Shown here one piece after another: positions 20,523 through 31,362 of a stretch of DNA of 64,000 nt. The stretch's first letter is position 1. Each line of letters begins with the position of its first letter. The position numbers and the translations under genes were made by a program. The notes below the pieces were generated by a model. The model saw nothing but the letters and a program-made list of their open reading frames with translations. It was not told the DNA's origin and made no database searches. This DNA is from Haematococcus lacustris (lineage: Eukaryota; Chlorophyta; Chlorophyceae; Chlamydomonadales; Haematococcaceae): NCBI GenBank assembly GCA_030144725.1, contig JASKMD010000015.1:4901810-4965809 (forward strand), in the 5' to 3' direction.

Positions 20523-22964
20523 CAGCTGTGACACCCCTGAGAAAATGTTCGAATGGGCCAGCATGGGCCAACCAGGCCACCGCGTGAAGTGTCCCTTGAC
20601 TATTCCTTGCGCCCGCCAAAGTCGACCCCTCGATGCAAGACTTATTTGGGTCATAGCTGGAAGGCCAAAAGTACTGTGTTGTGCCCCACGTAGCCCCGTG
20701 CTCGAGTTGTGAACTTTTGCCGAACACATGTCGTCGGCCGTCTTGCTGGGTTAGCTGCCAGTAAGAACATTTCGCTTTTGCTCCGATGCGTAGCTGCAGA
20801 AATGAGCGCGTGAGGTTCACCAACCGTGGACCCGACCGCGACCATGCATGGCTGCTGCACACCAGGCCCCCAGTCCAGCCAAGACGATTTGGGGGCTGAT
20901 ACCAAATCTGTAGGCTGGTCATGGCATAAGGTACGCAATAGAGTAGGTTGCACCACGATGCATTCACTGTGTGCACACTGGCAGGGAATAGCATCACATC
21001 ACACATTATGTGGTGTCACACATCACATGCTTGACGTTTAGGCATGAAACTAGTGTGGGGTGTTGGTGGTGCTCATAAAAACGCCCTGCCATGATTTCAT
21101 TTAGTTCTAAAAATGCAGGCAATTACGGCATAGTTTCAACCGCGGACAGCAATGCCAAGGTGATGTCATTGCCCAACAATCCACCACACTTGCTGTCTAT
21201 ACTTTGCAGGCACATGCCTGCGACCTCACACCCCGACAGAGGGCGTTTCGTGCAACTGGAGGGCATTGTGGTCAAGTTGGACCGATGCGTTCTATACACC
21301 ACATGGAGACGGCAGGCAAGGACGTGTGACATGGAGACGGCAGGCAAGGACGGTTACATGCATGCCACCTAGTGATGACGTGACAGACAATGTCTAGGAA
21401 GTACTACTAAGTACCTACAGCGTCCTAGCCTGTGTCAGTTCAATGTGTGCATGACTTCCGTATGACTAATGTAATTCGTGTTGCCTTCCATTCTAAAGGG
21501 AGTGTGCAACAAGGGCATTAAGCATCGAGTTTGTGCTAAACATGGAGTAACAATCCCTCTGGCCAAACCCGGATTAAGCACTTGCCAGGGAGGCACCAGC
21601 CCTGCTAGTTCAGCATGGGCAGTTAGTACATAGTGAAAGACTTACATGACATAGTCATCAACCATTCCGCCATGACGCATGCACCTCGCACCTCACATGC
21701 CACAATCTATTTTTCTTGCATACCGTAATTGCTAAGTTACAGGCTTGCACCAATTTTGGCACAGCCTCAGTCATATGGGGAAAAGCATGAGGCCCAAAAT
21801 CCAGTTCACCTACAAATGTCACATAACTTATGACGAAAGAGATAATTGAAACATTGTGAATGCATGCTTGGTTCCTGGGAGCTTGCCAGGCCCCTTCACC
21901 TCTGCTTTGGGAGTCGCAGTGTGGGAGGGAAAGCGGAGCTGCCCCGGGTGAGGTGACCACGAGGGAAAGTGTGGGAGGCGGCAACGGCTGCGGCAGCTCG
22001 CCAGGGTACCATAGGGCTGAGGAGGGCAGATGGGCATGCCGCAGCACCAAGCTAGTTGCTGACAGGGTGCAGCTGGGTCCTCTGCTTGGTGTGTAGATGG
22101 GTCAGCTGGGCGGAGGCCTGGGCAGAGGTATTGCTGCAGGCAGTAGGGTTGCAGGCAGTGGCCACAGTGAGAGTAAGGTGAAGGTGCACTGACACAGCAA
22201 CAGGGGCAGGAGCAGGGGCAGGAGCAGCAGCAGGGGCAGCTGGGCTAGGGGGCAGCAGAACCAGCAGGGGTAGCAACGGGGGTGGTGATGAAAGGCTACA
22301 CTGACCTGTGTTGTTGAGCTTGCTGTCCGCGGTTGAAACTATGCCGTAATTGCCTGCATTTTTAGAACTAAATGAAATCATGGCAGGGCGTTTTTATGAG
22401 CACCACCAACACCCCACACTAGTTTCATGCCTAAACGTCAAGCATGTGATGTGTGACACCACATAGTGTGTGATGTGATGCTATTCCCTGCCAGTGTGCA
22501 CACAGTGAATGCATCGTGGTGCAACCTACTCCATTGCGTACCTTATGCCATGACCAGCCTACAGCTCTGATTTCAGCCCCCAAATCATCCTGGCTGGACT
22601 GGGGGCCTGGTGTGCAGCAGCCATGCATGGTCGCGGTCGGGTCCACGGTTGGTGAACCTCACGCGCTCATTTCTGCAGCTACGCAATGAAGCCAATGCCA
22701 ATGTTCTTACCTGCATCGCCGGCTGCTCCATTTGCGAGGGGCGAAAAGGCCAGCACTTGAGCGATTAGAAGCTCTGCGATGTGCACGGGGTCTATTGCAC
22801 CTCACTCCGTGGGCTGGACAGGTTTCTAAGCTACGCTTGGTACAGATGCTTGGCGGGCCACGGGGGTGGACAGCCGTCAGGGAGCTTACAGCAACGCGCT
22901 GAGCCTAACGGTGCAAGTATTACGTTCTGGGATAGCCTATATCCTCAGGACGTGTCACAGCTGA
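20523..22964. mobile_element. non-autonomous fold-back DNA transposon with 8-bp target duplication
   Basis: Perfect 8-bp GCCAGGAT at 20515-20522 and 22965-22972. Ends are inverted: CAGCTGTGACAC on the left and GTGTCACAGCTGA on the right. Long subterminal inverted arms of about 350 bp (about 20800-21150 versus 22320-22690) enclose a loop of about 1.2 kb. No transposase frame was found. An 8-bp duplication and CAG-type end fit a hAT-like superfamily, but the arms are atypical. It lies inside the LINE APE domain; excision rejoins PGSLI to ILAGDINA. Confidence 0.85.
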
Positions 22965-22972
22965 GCCAGGAT

Positions 22973-24526
22973 GAGTGAGCCGGGCAGGTGGCCCGTGGCT
23001 GTTCGTATGTGTTCTTGCATTTTCCCTCGCAGTGATAGCGCGTCCCCGTTGTTTCCCGACGGCCAATACGTGGCGATGATGGTGAGCTGTTCGCACTGGT
23101 GTTGGTTGAGGGTCAGGATGACGCATCGTGCGTTTACCTCAGCGTCGATGCTCGGTAGAAGCATAGTGGTTTTCATTTGGATGGCTAAGTTGTGTTTGAT
23201 GCCTATCAGCACTTCACTGTGGCCTCTGTGTCGGTGTGTCGTATAGTCTGGCATGACTCTCCTCAGCCAGCCAGAGCCTGGATTGTTGCTCTTGGGCTGG
23301 GTCATGGTTTCAGTTAGGATCAGGATGTCCGGGCTGCATTGGCGCACAAGGTTTAGGACGTCGTTCCTGGACCTATGGAGGCTTCTGACGTTCAGGGTCG
23401 TGAGTGTGATATGCTGTCGATTATGTGTTGGTTGTGGCTGCCGGGTTGGCAAGGTGTTGTGTTGTGGGTGTGGTCCTGGGTGCTCAGGCAGGTTATCGGT
23501 GGGGGGTGGCGGTGTTGTGGGGATGGCGGCGGGGGGTGGAGTGGGGGCTGTGTTTAGGTATCTGTATATCAGGGTCTGTGTGTGCGAGTCCTTGGTTTGC
23601 GCTCTTGGCTTAGTCCGTCTTTTGTCTACGATGGTGCCCGATGACGTGGGCCGTTTACTGCTGCTTGACCGGTCTTGTAGAGTGGGAAGAGTGATTGTGG
23701 GGGCGACCTGGCGCAGTCGCGGCCGGGTCTGCTTGTCTGTCGGGTGAGTGTCTTCTGTGGCTGTTAGTATGCGCTTATAACTCGCTGGTTGTGCTGTGGC
23801 GATGTTGGGTAGCGGCCGGTCTGTTCGGGGGCTGTGCGCGGGTTGTGTGCCCAAGTCTTGGGTAGTAAGGTCGATGTGGGTGGTACGTAGATGTTGTTCC
23901 AACTGCTCCGTTGTGGCGCGCCTTGTAGGGTCAGCTAGCCAGCATAGTGGATGGATGAGGTTGGTAGTAGCCGCGTCGCCCCTTTTAATTTGAACGAGCA
24001 TGCCGTGCAGCTGGAGCCAGTCTTCCGGGGTGTCCAACCGACGTGGGTGGCCGCGTTCCGAGTCCAGCCATTGCCATGCGTGATCTATGCGGCGGATGCT
24101 GGTAGCGTGATTGTTGGTGATGAGAATGGCAGCTGTGTTGGTGTAGCTGTCTACATTGCCAGTGAGCGTGGTGAGAAGCTCAGGTGTGATGTTGCCGGGT
24201 GTAAGCTCGGTCGCGGTAGGGCGTAGGTGGAGGTCTTTGTGATAATGGTATAGGTAGTGGTTCATGGTGGACACTGTAAAGTTGCCGGATTCTTCGTATA
24301 TGTGTGGTAGGCTGCTAGGCAGTGGTATCGGCCTGTTCTCTTGCCTTGCCCGGTTGGCTAGGTCTTGGATGTGTGTAGCTAGCGTTTTACAGTGGGTTAT
24401 CACATCATCGGGCCGAATCAGAGGTTTCCCTATGGTCAGGGCCTCCCAACCCCCTTGAAAAGGGGGGGTGTCCGTTTCACGCGGTTTATTTCTCGCACAG
24501 TTTGCGGAATGATGAACGAAGCACAT
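22973..24526 (-). pseudogene. LINE ORF2, N-terminal region and first half of APE endonuclease
   Basis: A roughly 300-residue Thr/His/Pro-rich leader is followed by the start of the APE fold: ITLTTLNVRSLHRSRNDV, PDILILTETM (catalytic Glu) and later YWPSGN. It stops at PGSLIL, where the fold-back element enters. The first Met (24526) lies in an unlike stretch, and MCFVHH is probably not native; the conserved part starts near GGWEALTIG. Confidence 0.8.
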
Positions 24527-25417
24527 CAGTATGTAGAGGGCTCGCTTGGCTACACGCTACGGCTGTCTTGAGCGTCCATGACTATGTATATGATGCCCTG
24601 CTTAGGCGTGAACCCGGCCTACATTTTGTGGGCAGATATCACCATGCATGCCTCCTCCACCCTCGACCTTCTTAATGACGCCGTGATGAAGCAACCGCAA
24701 GTATGTGTGTAGTCGCGCTTTGCGTTGCGATGGCCGGTATCGCGAGTTTGAAACCTAAGAAGCTGAAATGCTTCTTTAACGCACCCACACCACTGCTGAT
24801 GCTGCGTCTAGAACAGCTGCATATTTCTTAACATCTATTAGCTTTCACTCGTTATTTGTGTCGCTCGCGCTGTCAAGCGAGAGACGGAGTGGTTGTATGC
24901 TCTAGCGGTTCATCAAGACACTATGTGCACCCTTCACTTCTTGTTACAGTAGACTATGTGGCCTGATAGTCAAACTGACCGCGGGACTCTTTATACTTGA
25001 GCCTTTTCTGCTCGTTCCCCTGGTTATGTGCTTTGTTCGTTGTAGCTAGAGCATATGCGTAGGTGCGAAGCCTTCGTTGTGTCGCTACATCGTTTTGGGA
25101 CATCACCACCGAGACATGTGCTTCGGTCCACGGTGCCATGACCTGCTGCACTCCCTAGGCCTCTACACTCCCTAGGCCTCTACACTCCATAGCAAAGGCC
25201 CCTGGCACTATAGTTTGTTAACGAACAGCAGTTTTTGCTTTAGCATCAATCCATGCCGTAGGTGCATGCCACAACGTCAAGTACGGCAAGTATATGAGCA
25301 ACAAGTATCTAAAGGCAAACATCTAGTAGGACTGCAAGCACCCATTGCAGATGTGGTAGCAGAACACCCTTCCCGAGCAACTGCAACTCTTGCCTCCCTC
25401 AATCAATCAATCAATCC

Positions 25418-25472
<55 letters not shown>

Positions 25473-26159
25473 CCTGTTGTTGCTGTTGCTTTTGCTGCTG
25501 GTGCACGTCCCACTCTTGCAGCCTCATGTCCCGCTGTTTCAGCACCTGCTCAGCTGCCTTCTGTGCGTACAAAGCGTTTGAAGAGCCCATGGCTGCCAGC
25601 AAGTGAGGGAGCTGGAAGAATAGCTGGCTGTGTTCGTACTAGGGTGGGCTAGGGTGGGCTGCTGGCAGGTACTGTGGGCAGGGAGGGTCTGTGGTGCTTG
25701 GGCTCCTGCAATTGACAGGCCATGGCTCACTGAGCTTTGAGAGGAATATCATTTCTTCTGTCACAGCTGTGCATATGAGTACATTAGGCTTTGATGCGGG
25801 TTCCAGCACAAAATAAGGAAACCTCTCTGAGTTTTGGCTGGATTTGCTGTTTTGGCTGAATTTATACCTGCTCAGCTGAGCCGCAGCTGAAGCTAAGAAG
25901 ACCCCGGTAGGTGTACTGTGGTGTACTCGGACACTCCTGCATCATCACATGTTCGTCGGGTAACATGTGCTGGCGCGAGAATGGTGGCAACTGCTGCGTG
26001 CACCTCACCTCGCGGGCTGGCAGCAGCGCCTATGCGTAGAGCACCAACAGCACGCCTGCACTGCGCGAAGTCTTGAGGGTGGCCGGCGGATCCCAACCAC
26101 CCTATCGACCACAATTGAAGCAACTGCTGGTTGCTGCCGCAACTAGAGTCCGCGTTTAA
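24527..26159. other. unassigned stretch between LINE ORF1 and ORF2
   Basis: No supported gene. Possibly the ORF1-ORF2 spacer, further ORF1 remnants out of frame (about 25900-26160) and unrecognised insertions. GGTCAGGGCCTCCCAAC at about 24435 recurs inverted at about 26247, hinting at local rearrangement. Also contains an AATC microsatellite. Confidence 0.4.
25397..25472 (+). repeat. (AATC)n microsatellite
   Basis: About 18 tandem AATC units with one ATCC variant. The Ser-Ile-Asn-Gln frame over it is an artefact. Confidence 0.95.
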
Positions 26160-26370
26160 GCCATGCCGCGCGGGGCTAAAGCCATCGGCATGCTCCCGGA
26201 GCAATCGGTCGCATGTGACGGTCTTACATGCCAAAACATCAGAGTTGGGAGGCCCTGACCTATGGCCATGTTGATGGCGTGTGCGAGGCAGCACTTCTTG
26301 TACTGCCTCTCCCAGTAGGGCCTATGTGTTTCTTGTGGGTAGCTTATGATGGGCCCAAGCCTTGCCCTCT
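26160..26370 (-). pseudogene. LINE ORF1, second Cys-protease-like module (fragment)
   Basis: Read on -, once element Y is removed and one copy of the AGAG duplication kept, the frame passes directly from EMEAARQR (27881 side) into ARLGPIISYPQETHRP, then ERQYKKCCLAHAINMAIGQG. The Q...CC..HA.N...G pattern repeats the nucleophile motif of the first module (SHCQIHALNMAAG). The frame stops near 26160; a His/Asp half was not found. Assignment to a Josephin/OTU-like papain fold is by motif only. Confidence 0.6.
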
Positions 26371-27880
26371 GGTCACCCCCGCCATTGGCCCCGCAATTCA
26401 CTTTTTGGCACCATCTTTGATCCGCTACATGTAATTCTTCCACCGTTTGGCTCTACATCTCACAACGGGGTCGCTAGCAGGTTAGGCCCTCTTTTGTCGA
26501 GTGTACTGCATTGTGTCGACGACATGATTAGCTTCGCAATGTCATTCTCAATCTGTTTATATGCGTGTCGCAACAGGAGAGATGAATTGGTGGCCGGAGG
26601 CATTTCCGTGCCGAGCAGCCTTTGCTGCCGTCGGACTGGCAACTCGCGATTACTTCCCAGGCAAGCACGGGGTGCTGTTTCTTAGTGCGTTTTGCATACG
26701 ATGTCAACACATGCAACCAAATCTGCTGACCTGCACAGGTGCTTGGCTGTTTTGAGGATCAACACCAAACCCACACCAGCCCAAGGGTCTCCCAAGCAGC
26801 AGTGCAGCAAGGGAATCAGCACTTGAAAACAGTGAGCAAGAGGTGAGTAAGGTTGTAATTTACCTCACCTTGTCTAGGTCAGTTTGATGTTCACGCGCAC
26901 ACTTGCGCAACGCATGACAGGCATGAACAGCTGAGGGAAGCACACAGCAGTCCCCAACCTGATTTTCATGCATTGTTTTTGATAGGTAATGTCTCTTATG
27001 TGGGCCTGACATGGTTATGTGTTTTTTGCTGCAGGATGCCATTCAAAAGATACCAGTGCCCAGCCCAGCCCAGCCCAGCCTGATTTGGTGCCATGGGGCA
27101 TAGGCAGCAAGGCAAGGTGCTTAGCAGTCCCGTAGTGAGTGTTAGCTATAGCAAGGAGGTGCAGCCAGTCCTTGCTTGTTGTGCACATAGCATAGGTGGT
27201 GTGTGAGGCATAAGTCATTGTGTTGTGGTGGTGTTGTTGTGTTGTTGAGGTGTTGTTGTGTTGTGTGGTGTTGCCACCTTCTTACATCAATGCATGTGCT
27301 TGGCAGCAGCGATACATGTCTTTTGTAGTGGTGTTGCAAGGCGTTTGAGCATCGAGACATGTATTGCTGTAACTATTTTGCGTGACATGTGCCTGCTAAA
27401 GTTGAGGGAGAAGGTTGAGGCACCACGGCACATGTAACACTGAAAGCCAGAGCCAACCCGAGCCATCCCGACAACATATTGCCAAGTGATGATGTAGCGC
27501 TTTCATGATGCAGCTTATATTTGCTTAGAGTCATGCAAAGAAGTAAATGAGGTAAGGGGTGCCAGCTGGCTGACTTGTGCGCATATTCGCAAATAATATG
27601 CTTCATGCACTGGCATGCAAGCAAGCGTACTGCACTTGTGCCGTTGGCTTACGGCGTGCGTAGAATGATTGACAGCCTAGCCTTCTGATGTGCGTGAGTC
27701 TTTTAGAAGCGGAAAGCACAGGTCAGGTTTGGGCGGGCGCCGATCTGAGCTAGTGTTTTGTGGACGGTGGGTGCCGCATACACCTGTTACACCCGGCTGC
27801 GTCAAAACTTTGTCGCGAGCTTCACGGAGATTCGCGCCCAAGACCGTCTCACATTTGCGGGGCCAATGGCGGGGGTGACC
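26371..27880. mobile_element. element Y: DNA transposon with 26-bp terminal inverted repeats
   Basis: Left end GGTCACCCCCGCCATTGGCC (26371) and its exact reverse complement at the right end (to 27880); the inverted match extends to 26 bp. CTCT flanks both sides (26367-26370 and 27881-27884), a 4-bp duplication. No transposase-like frame inside, so it is non-autonomous. The first ~150 bp recur at 48582-48722 and 53571-53711. A similar terminus begins repeat X at 5603. Confidence 0.82.
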
Positions 27881-28156
27881 CTCTGCCTTGCCGCCTCCAT
27901 CTCCGCCGTGTGGTTTGCGGTGCTAATGATTGCTTGTATCTCGCATGTAACGGGGTACGTGTAGTGTCCAGTGGACCGTAGCCGGATAGGGGCGTCCGCT
28001 TGGGAGTCAAGGAGGTACCAGGCGCCATCGTGTTTCCTTATCGCCATGCTGTGAGCCGGGGCCTTGCATAAGAAGGCTTCCGTGCAGTGGGTGGCGGACA
28101 GCGCGTCGAGGTTGCGGGTTGACCAATCACTCCGCGTTCGCAGGTGCGCCACTGTG
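27881..28156 (-). pseudogene. LINE ORF1, C-terminal half of first Cys-protease-like module
   Basis: Encodes the segment after the KDZ1 insertion: VAHLRTRSDWSTRNLDALSA, then APAHSMAIRKHDGAWYLLDS, a His and Asp/Asn half fitting the Cys half found at about 34960. The frame is displaced from the upstream part by extra CA units at the insertion point (HTHT region), so slippage in a short CA run probably broke ORF1. It continues into the second module after element Y. Confidence 0.7.
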
Positions 28157-28396
28157 CAATCAATCCTCTCGGTAAAATGTCCACCGAACTTGTGGACATT
28201 TTGTCCACCAGTTAGGTGGACATTTGAAACACGCACCAAACAGCTAACGCTGCATCAACCCTGCATTGTCTTAGTACCTGTGTGCCAACCGTAGGTCGAA
28301 CACTGCGATCGACGCAGCCTCCCAAACATGTGACCGCTCACTCCCTGCCAGGCCCAGCCTGGGCCCTGTTATGCGATAACCCGACTTGAGCCCTTG
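28157..28396 (+). repeat. left terminal inverted repeat of KDZ1
   Basis: Roughly 240 bp, matched in reverse by 34513-34756 with few differences. Includes a short inner inverted pair, ATGTCCACC/GGTGGACAT, near the tip (about 28178-28225). Ends just before the accessory gene start at 28399. Confidence 0.88.
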
Positions 28397-28398
28397 CT

Positions 28399-30461
28399 AT
28401 GGAAGTAGATGGTTGTGGTACTAGCGAGGCCAAAAAGCAGGATAGGAGGAGGCGCCTGAAAGCCGAAAGCCGGAAACGGAATTCATTTGAGGATTTCATT
28501 ATAAGAGCCAGTGAACGCAACCCATTGCTTGAGCTCATCGGCTATTCCGCAGCCAAGAATAGGAGTTGCGATTTATTGATTGCTCGCGGCCCAGTCCTCA
28601 GCAAAGTGCACGAGAAACACCCAAGTGTGCTTGATGACATACTGTTCATGTTGACACAGCTTAGTAGTGAGGAGCCTGAGGGCTGGGCGTTCATCGCCCA
28701 AATGCTTCATGAGGGCAAGACGGGGTTGGAAACACTCCTGTTACTGAAAAAGAAGAAGGTGGGCTTGGTGTAGCAGCCCCATCCAGCGCATCATCATGAC
28801 AACATGTTCTTCCCTGCAGGCCAACTGCCCAGAAAGGCCTGGAAAGAGTGCAGAAAAGAAGCGGCAAAAGAGGGTAGCAATGCAGCAGCCAGGACTCCAC
28901 CCCCTCCCAGACTCGCCCACTAGCCTAGAACTGCAGCATGAGCACCTCCCTCTTGATACCCCCTTCACCACTCACATTGACCATCACACAGAGACAGGGT
29001 TGCAGCAACAGCAGCCCCCTGCCTTGTCCTCTGCCCTGCTCACCAGCCCAGGGATGCAGCAGCAACCCCCAACCTTGTCCTCTGCCCTGCTCACCAGCCT
29101 AGGGCTGCAGCAAGAGACCCCTGCCTTGTCCTCTGCCCTGCTCACCAGCCCAGGGCTGCAGCAAGAGACCCCTACCTTGTCCTCTGCCCTGCTCACCAGC
29201 CCAGGGCTGCAGCAGGAGACCCCTGCCTTGTCCTCTGCCCTGCTCATCAGCCCAGGGCTGCAGCAGGAGACCCCTGCCTTGTCCTCTGCCCTGCTCACCA
29301 GCCCAGGGCTGCAGCAGGAGACCCCTGCCTTGTCCTCTGCCCTGCTCATCAGCCCAGGGCTGCAACAGCAGCACCAGCAGCCCCCTGCCTTGTCCTCTGC
29401 CATGCTCATCAGCCCAGGGCTGCAACAGCAGCACCAACAGCCCCCTGCCTTGTCCTCTGCCCTGCTCACCAGCCCAGGGCTGCAGCAGCAGCACCAGCAG
29501 CCCCCTGCCTTGCCCTCTGCCCTGCTCACCAGCCTAAGGCTGCAGCAGCAGCAGCAGCAGGCCCCAGCCTTGCCCTCTGCCCTGCTCACCAGCCAAATGC
29601 TGCAGCAGCAGCAGCAGCAGGCCCCAGCCTTGCCCTCTGCCCTGCTCACCAGCCTAAGGCTGCAGCAGCAGCAGCAGCAGGCCCCAGCCTTGCCCTCTGC
29701 CCTGCTCACCAGCCAAATGCTGCAGCAGCAGCAGCAGCAGGCCCCTGCCTTGCCCTCTGCCCTGCTCACCAGCCTAAGGCTGCAGCAGCAGCAGCAGCAG
29801 CCCCCAGCCTTGCCCTCTGCCCTGCTCACCAGCCTAAGGCTGCAGCAGCAGCAGCAGCAGCCCCCAGCCTTGCCCTCTGCCCTGCTCACCAGCCCAGGGC
29901 TGCAGCAGCAGCACCAGCAGCCCCCTGCCTTGCCCTCTGCCCTGCTCACCAGCCAAATGCTGCAGCAGCAGTAGCAGCAGGCCCCAGCCTTGCCCTCTGC
30001 CCTGCTCACCAGCCAAAGGCTGCAGCACCAGCACCAGCAGCCCCCAGCCTTGCCCTCTGCCCTGCTCTCCAGCCCAGGGCAGCAGCAGCAGCCACTCCTC
30101 CCCTTGCACACAGGCCTGCACAACGGCCTTACGATTATCCAAGGTCAGATTGTGAATGTGTTAGTGTGTGTGTCTGTGTACATGAGTAACCTATACCACG
30201 TTTGTTTGTGTAAAGCTTTATGTATTCTCGCTGATTGCAGATGTGTTATCTTTGGGGAAGGGTTCACTGCAGAAGAGGGCAATGGCGGCGCTTCGTCAAT
30301 TTCAGGCCAATCAACAAGACCTCAAGAACCGCCAGCTGATGACAGCCTTGTACCAGCAATCAGCAACAATTTTGAGCCCATCTGAGAAGAATGTTGCATG
30401 GTACAAAAGCTTTCACAAGGCTGTCCTTAGCTTTCGTTCAGTTCCATGCCACACACCGTGA
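28399..30461 (+). pseudogene. KDZ1 accessory gene: basic N-terminus, Gln-rich repeats, conserved C-terminus
   Basis: Three exons by splice sites and phase: 28399-28758, 28820-30143, 30241-30461. Exon 1 is basic then helical (KKQDRRRRLKAESRKR; SFEDFIIRASERNPLLELIG). Exon 2 holds about 17 repeats of ALPSALLTS plus a Q-run. Exon 3 (KGSLQKRAMAALRQFQAN ... WYKSFHKAVLSFRS) resembles the last part of the KDZ2 accessory gene. A CAG-to-TAG change at 29972-29974 inside the Q-run interrupts exon 2. No family recognised; conservation between two KDZ elements suggests a role in transposition. Confidence 0.7.
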
Positions 30462-30544
30462 TTTGTATGTAGTGAATGGTCATGATGTAATGATGAAGAC
30501 AGTAATGGTTACTAGCCGTGTGTCCTCTTCTTTAAATGTTAACG

Positions 30545-31030
30545 AAGCCCCTTGAATGGACAACACCACCACGCGGTGATGCGCTGACGCTGCAAACGTG
30601 GTAGCCACCTGCTACATACCCCCCCTTACATGTATGCATCACGGTCATGCCTAGCAGGTGCAAGCCTGGCAGTGTTGCACACCCAATGCGTCACAGCCAG
30701 CTAGACTACGGATGGTACCTATGGTGGAGGCTCACCAGATCTAGCCATATGCTTGGGTGTGGTGTGCCACATGCCCCTTGTATGGACAACACCACCACGC
30801 GGTGATGCGCTGACGCTGCAAACGTGGTAGCCACCTGCTACATACCCCCCTTGCATGTATGCATCACGGTCATGCCTAGCAGGTGCAAGCCTGGCAGTGT
30901 TGCACACCCAATGCGTCACAGCCAGCTAGACTACGGATGGTACCTATGGTGGAGGCTCACCAGATCTAGCCATATGCTTGGGTGTGGTGTGCCACATGCC
31001 CCTTGTATGGACAACACCACCACGCAGTAT
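30545..31030. repeat. 226-bp tandem repeat in the middle of KDZ1
   Basis: Units starting CCCCTTG.ATGGACAACACC at about 30548, 30774 and 31000; the third is partial. Related units lie at about 44260-44480 at the matching place in KDZ2, so the repeat belongs to the family. No gene. Confidence 0.85.
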
Positions 31031-31362
31031 TACATTGACGTTGCATCTGGCACGGCCAAGTACGCTATGCCTATTGTAGACCTTAATATTCGAGTTGCAA
31101 TTGCCCATCACCGGGGGAATTGTCTTACACAACCAATGTGGTGTCCGTATGCGGCTACACAAGCAATGGCATGGTTGAACAACCGCATCTTGCATGCTTT
31201 TATTTGCATGGAGCATTCAAGACCACCGCAAACCATGCCAGATCTATGCCTTGAAATGATCCTGCTGCTGCTGCTGCCCATGCACTGCTGCTCATGCACT
31301 GTAACACATGCACTGTAACACATGCACAGGGCAGGGATGGGCATGCCCATATTTGCATGGAG

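Noticed and set aside
24435..26263. 17-bp inverted match GGTCAGGGCCTCCCAAC
   Set aside because: Too short and without flanking duplications to define an element; noted only as possible rearrangement.
28984..30142. Cys-rich and Leu-Gln-rich - strand frames
   Set aside because: Antisense of the Gln/Pro repeats of the KDZ1 accessory gene, whose + frame has matching splice sites.
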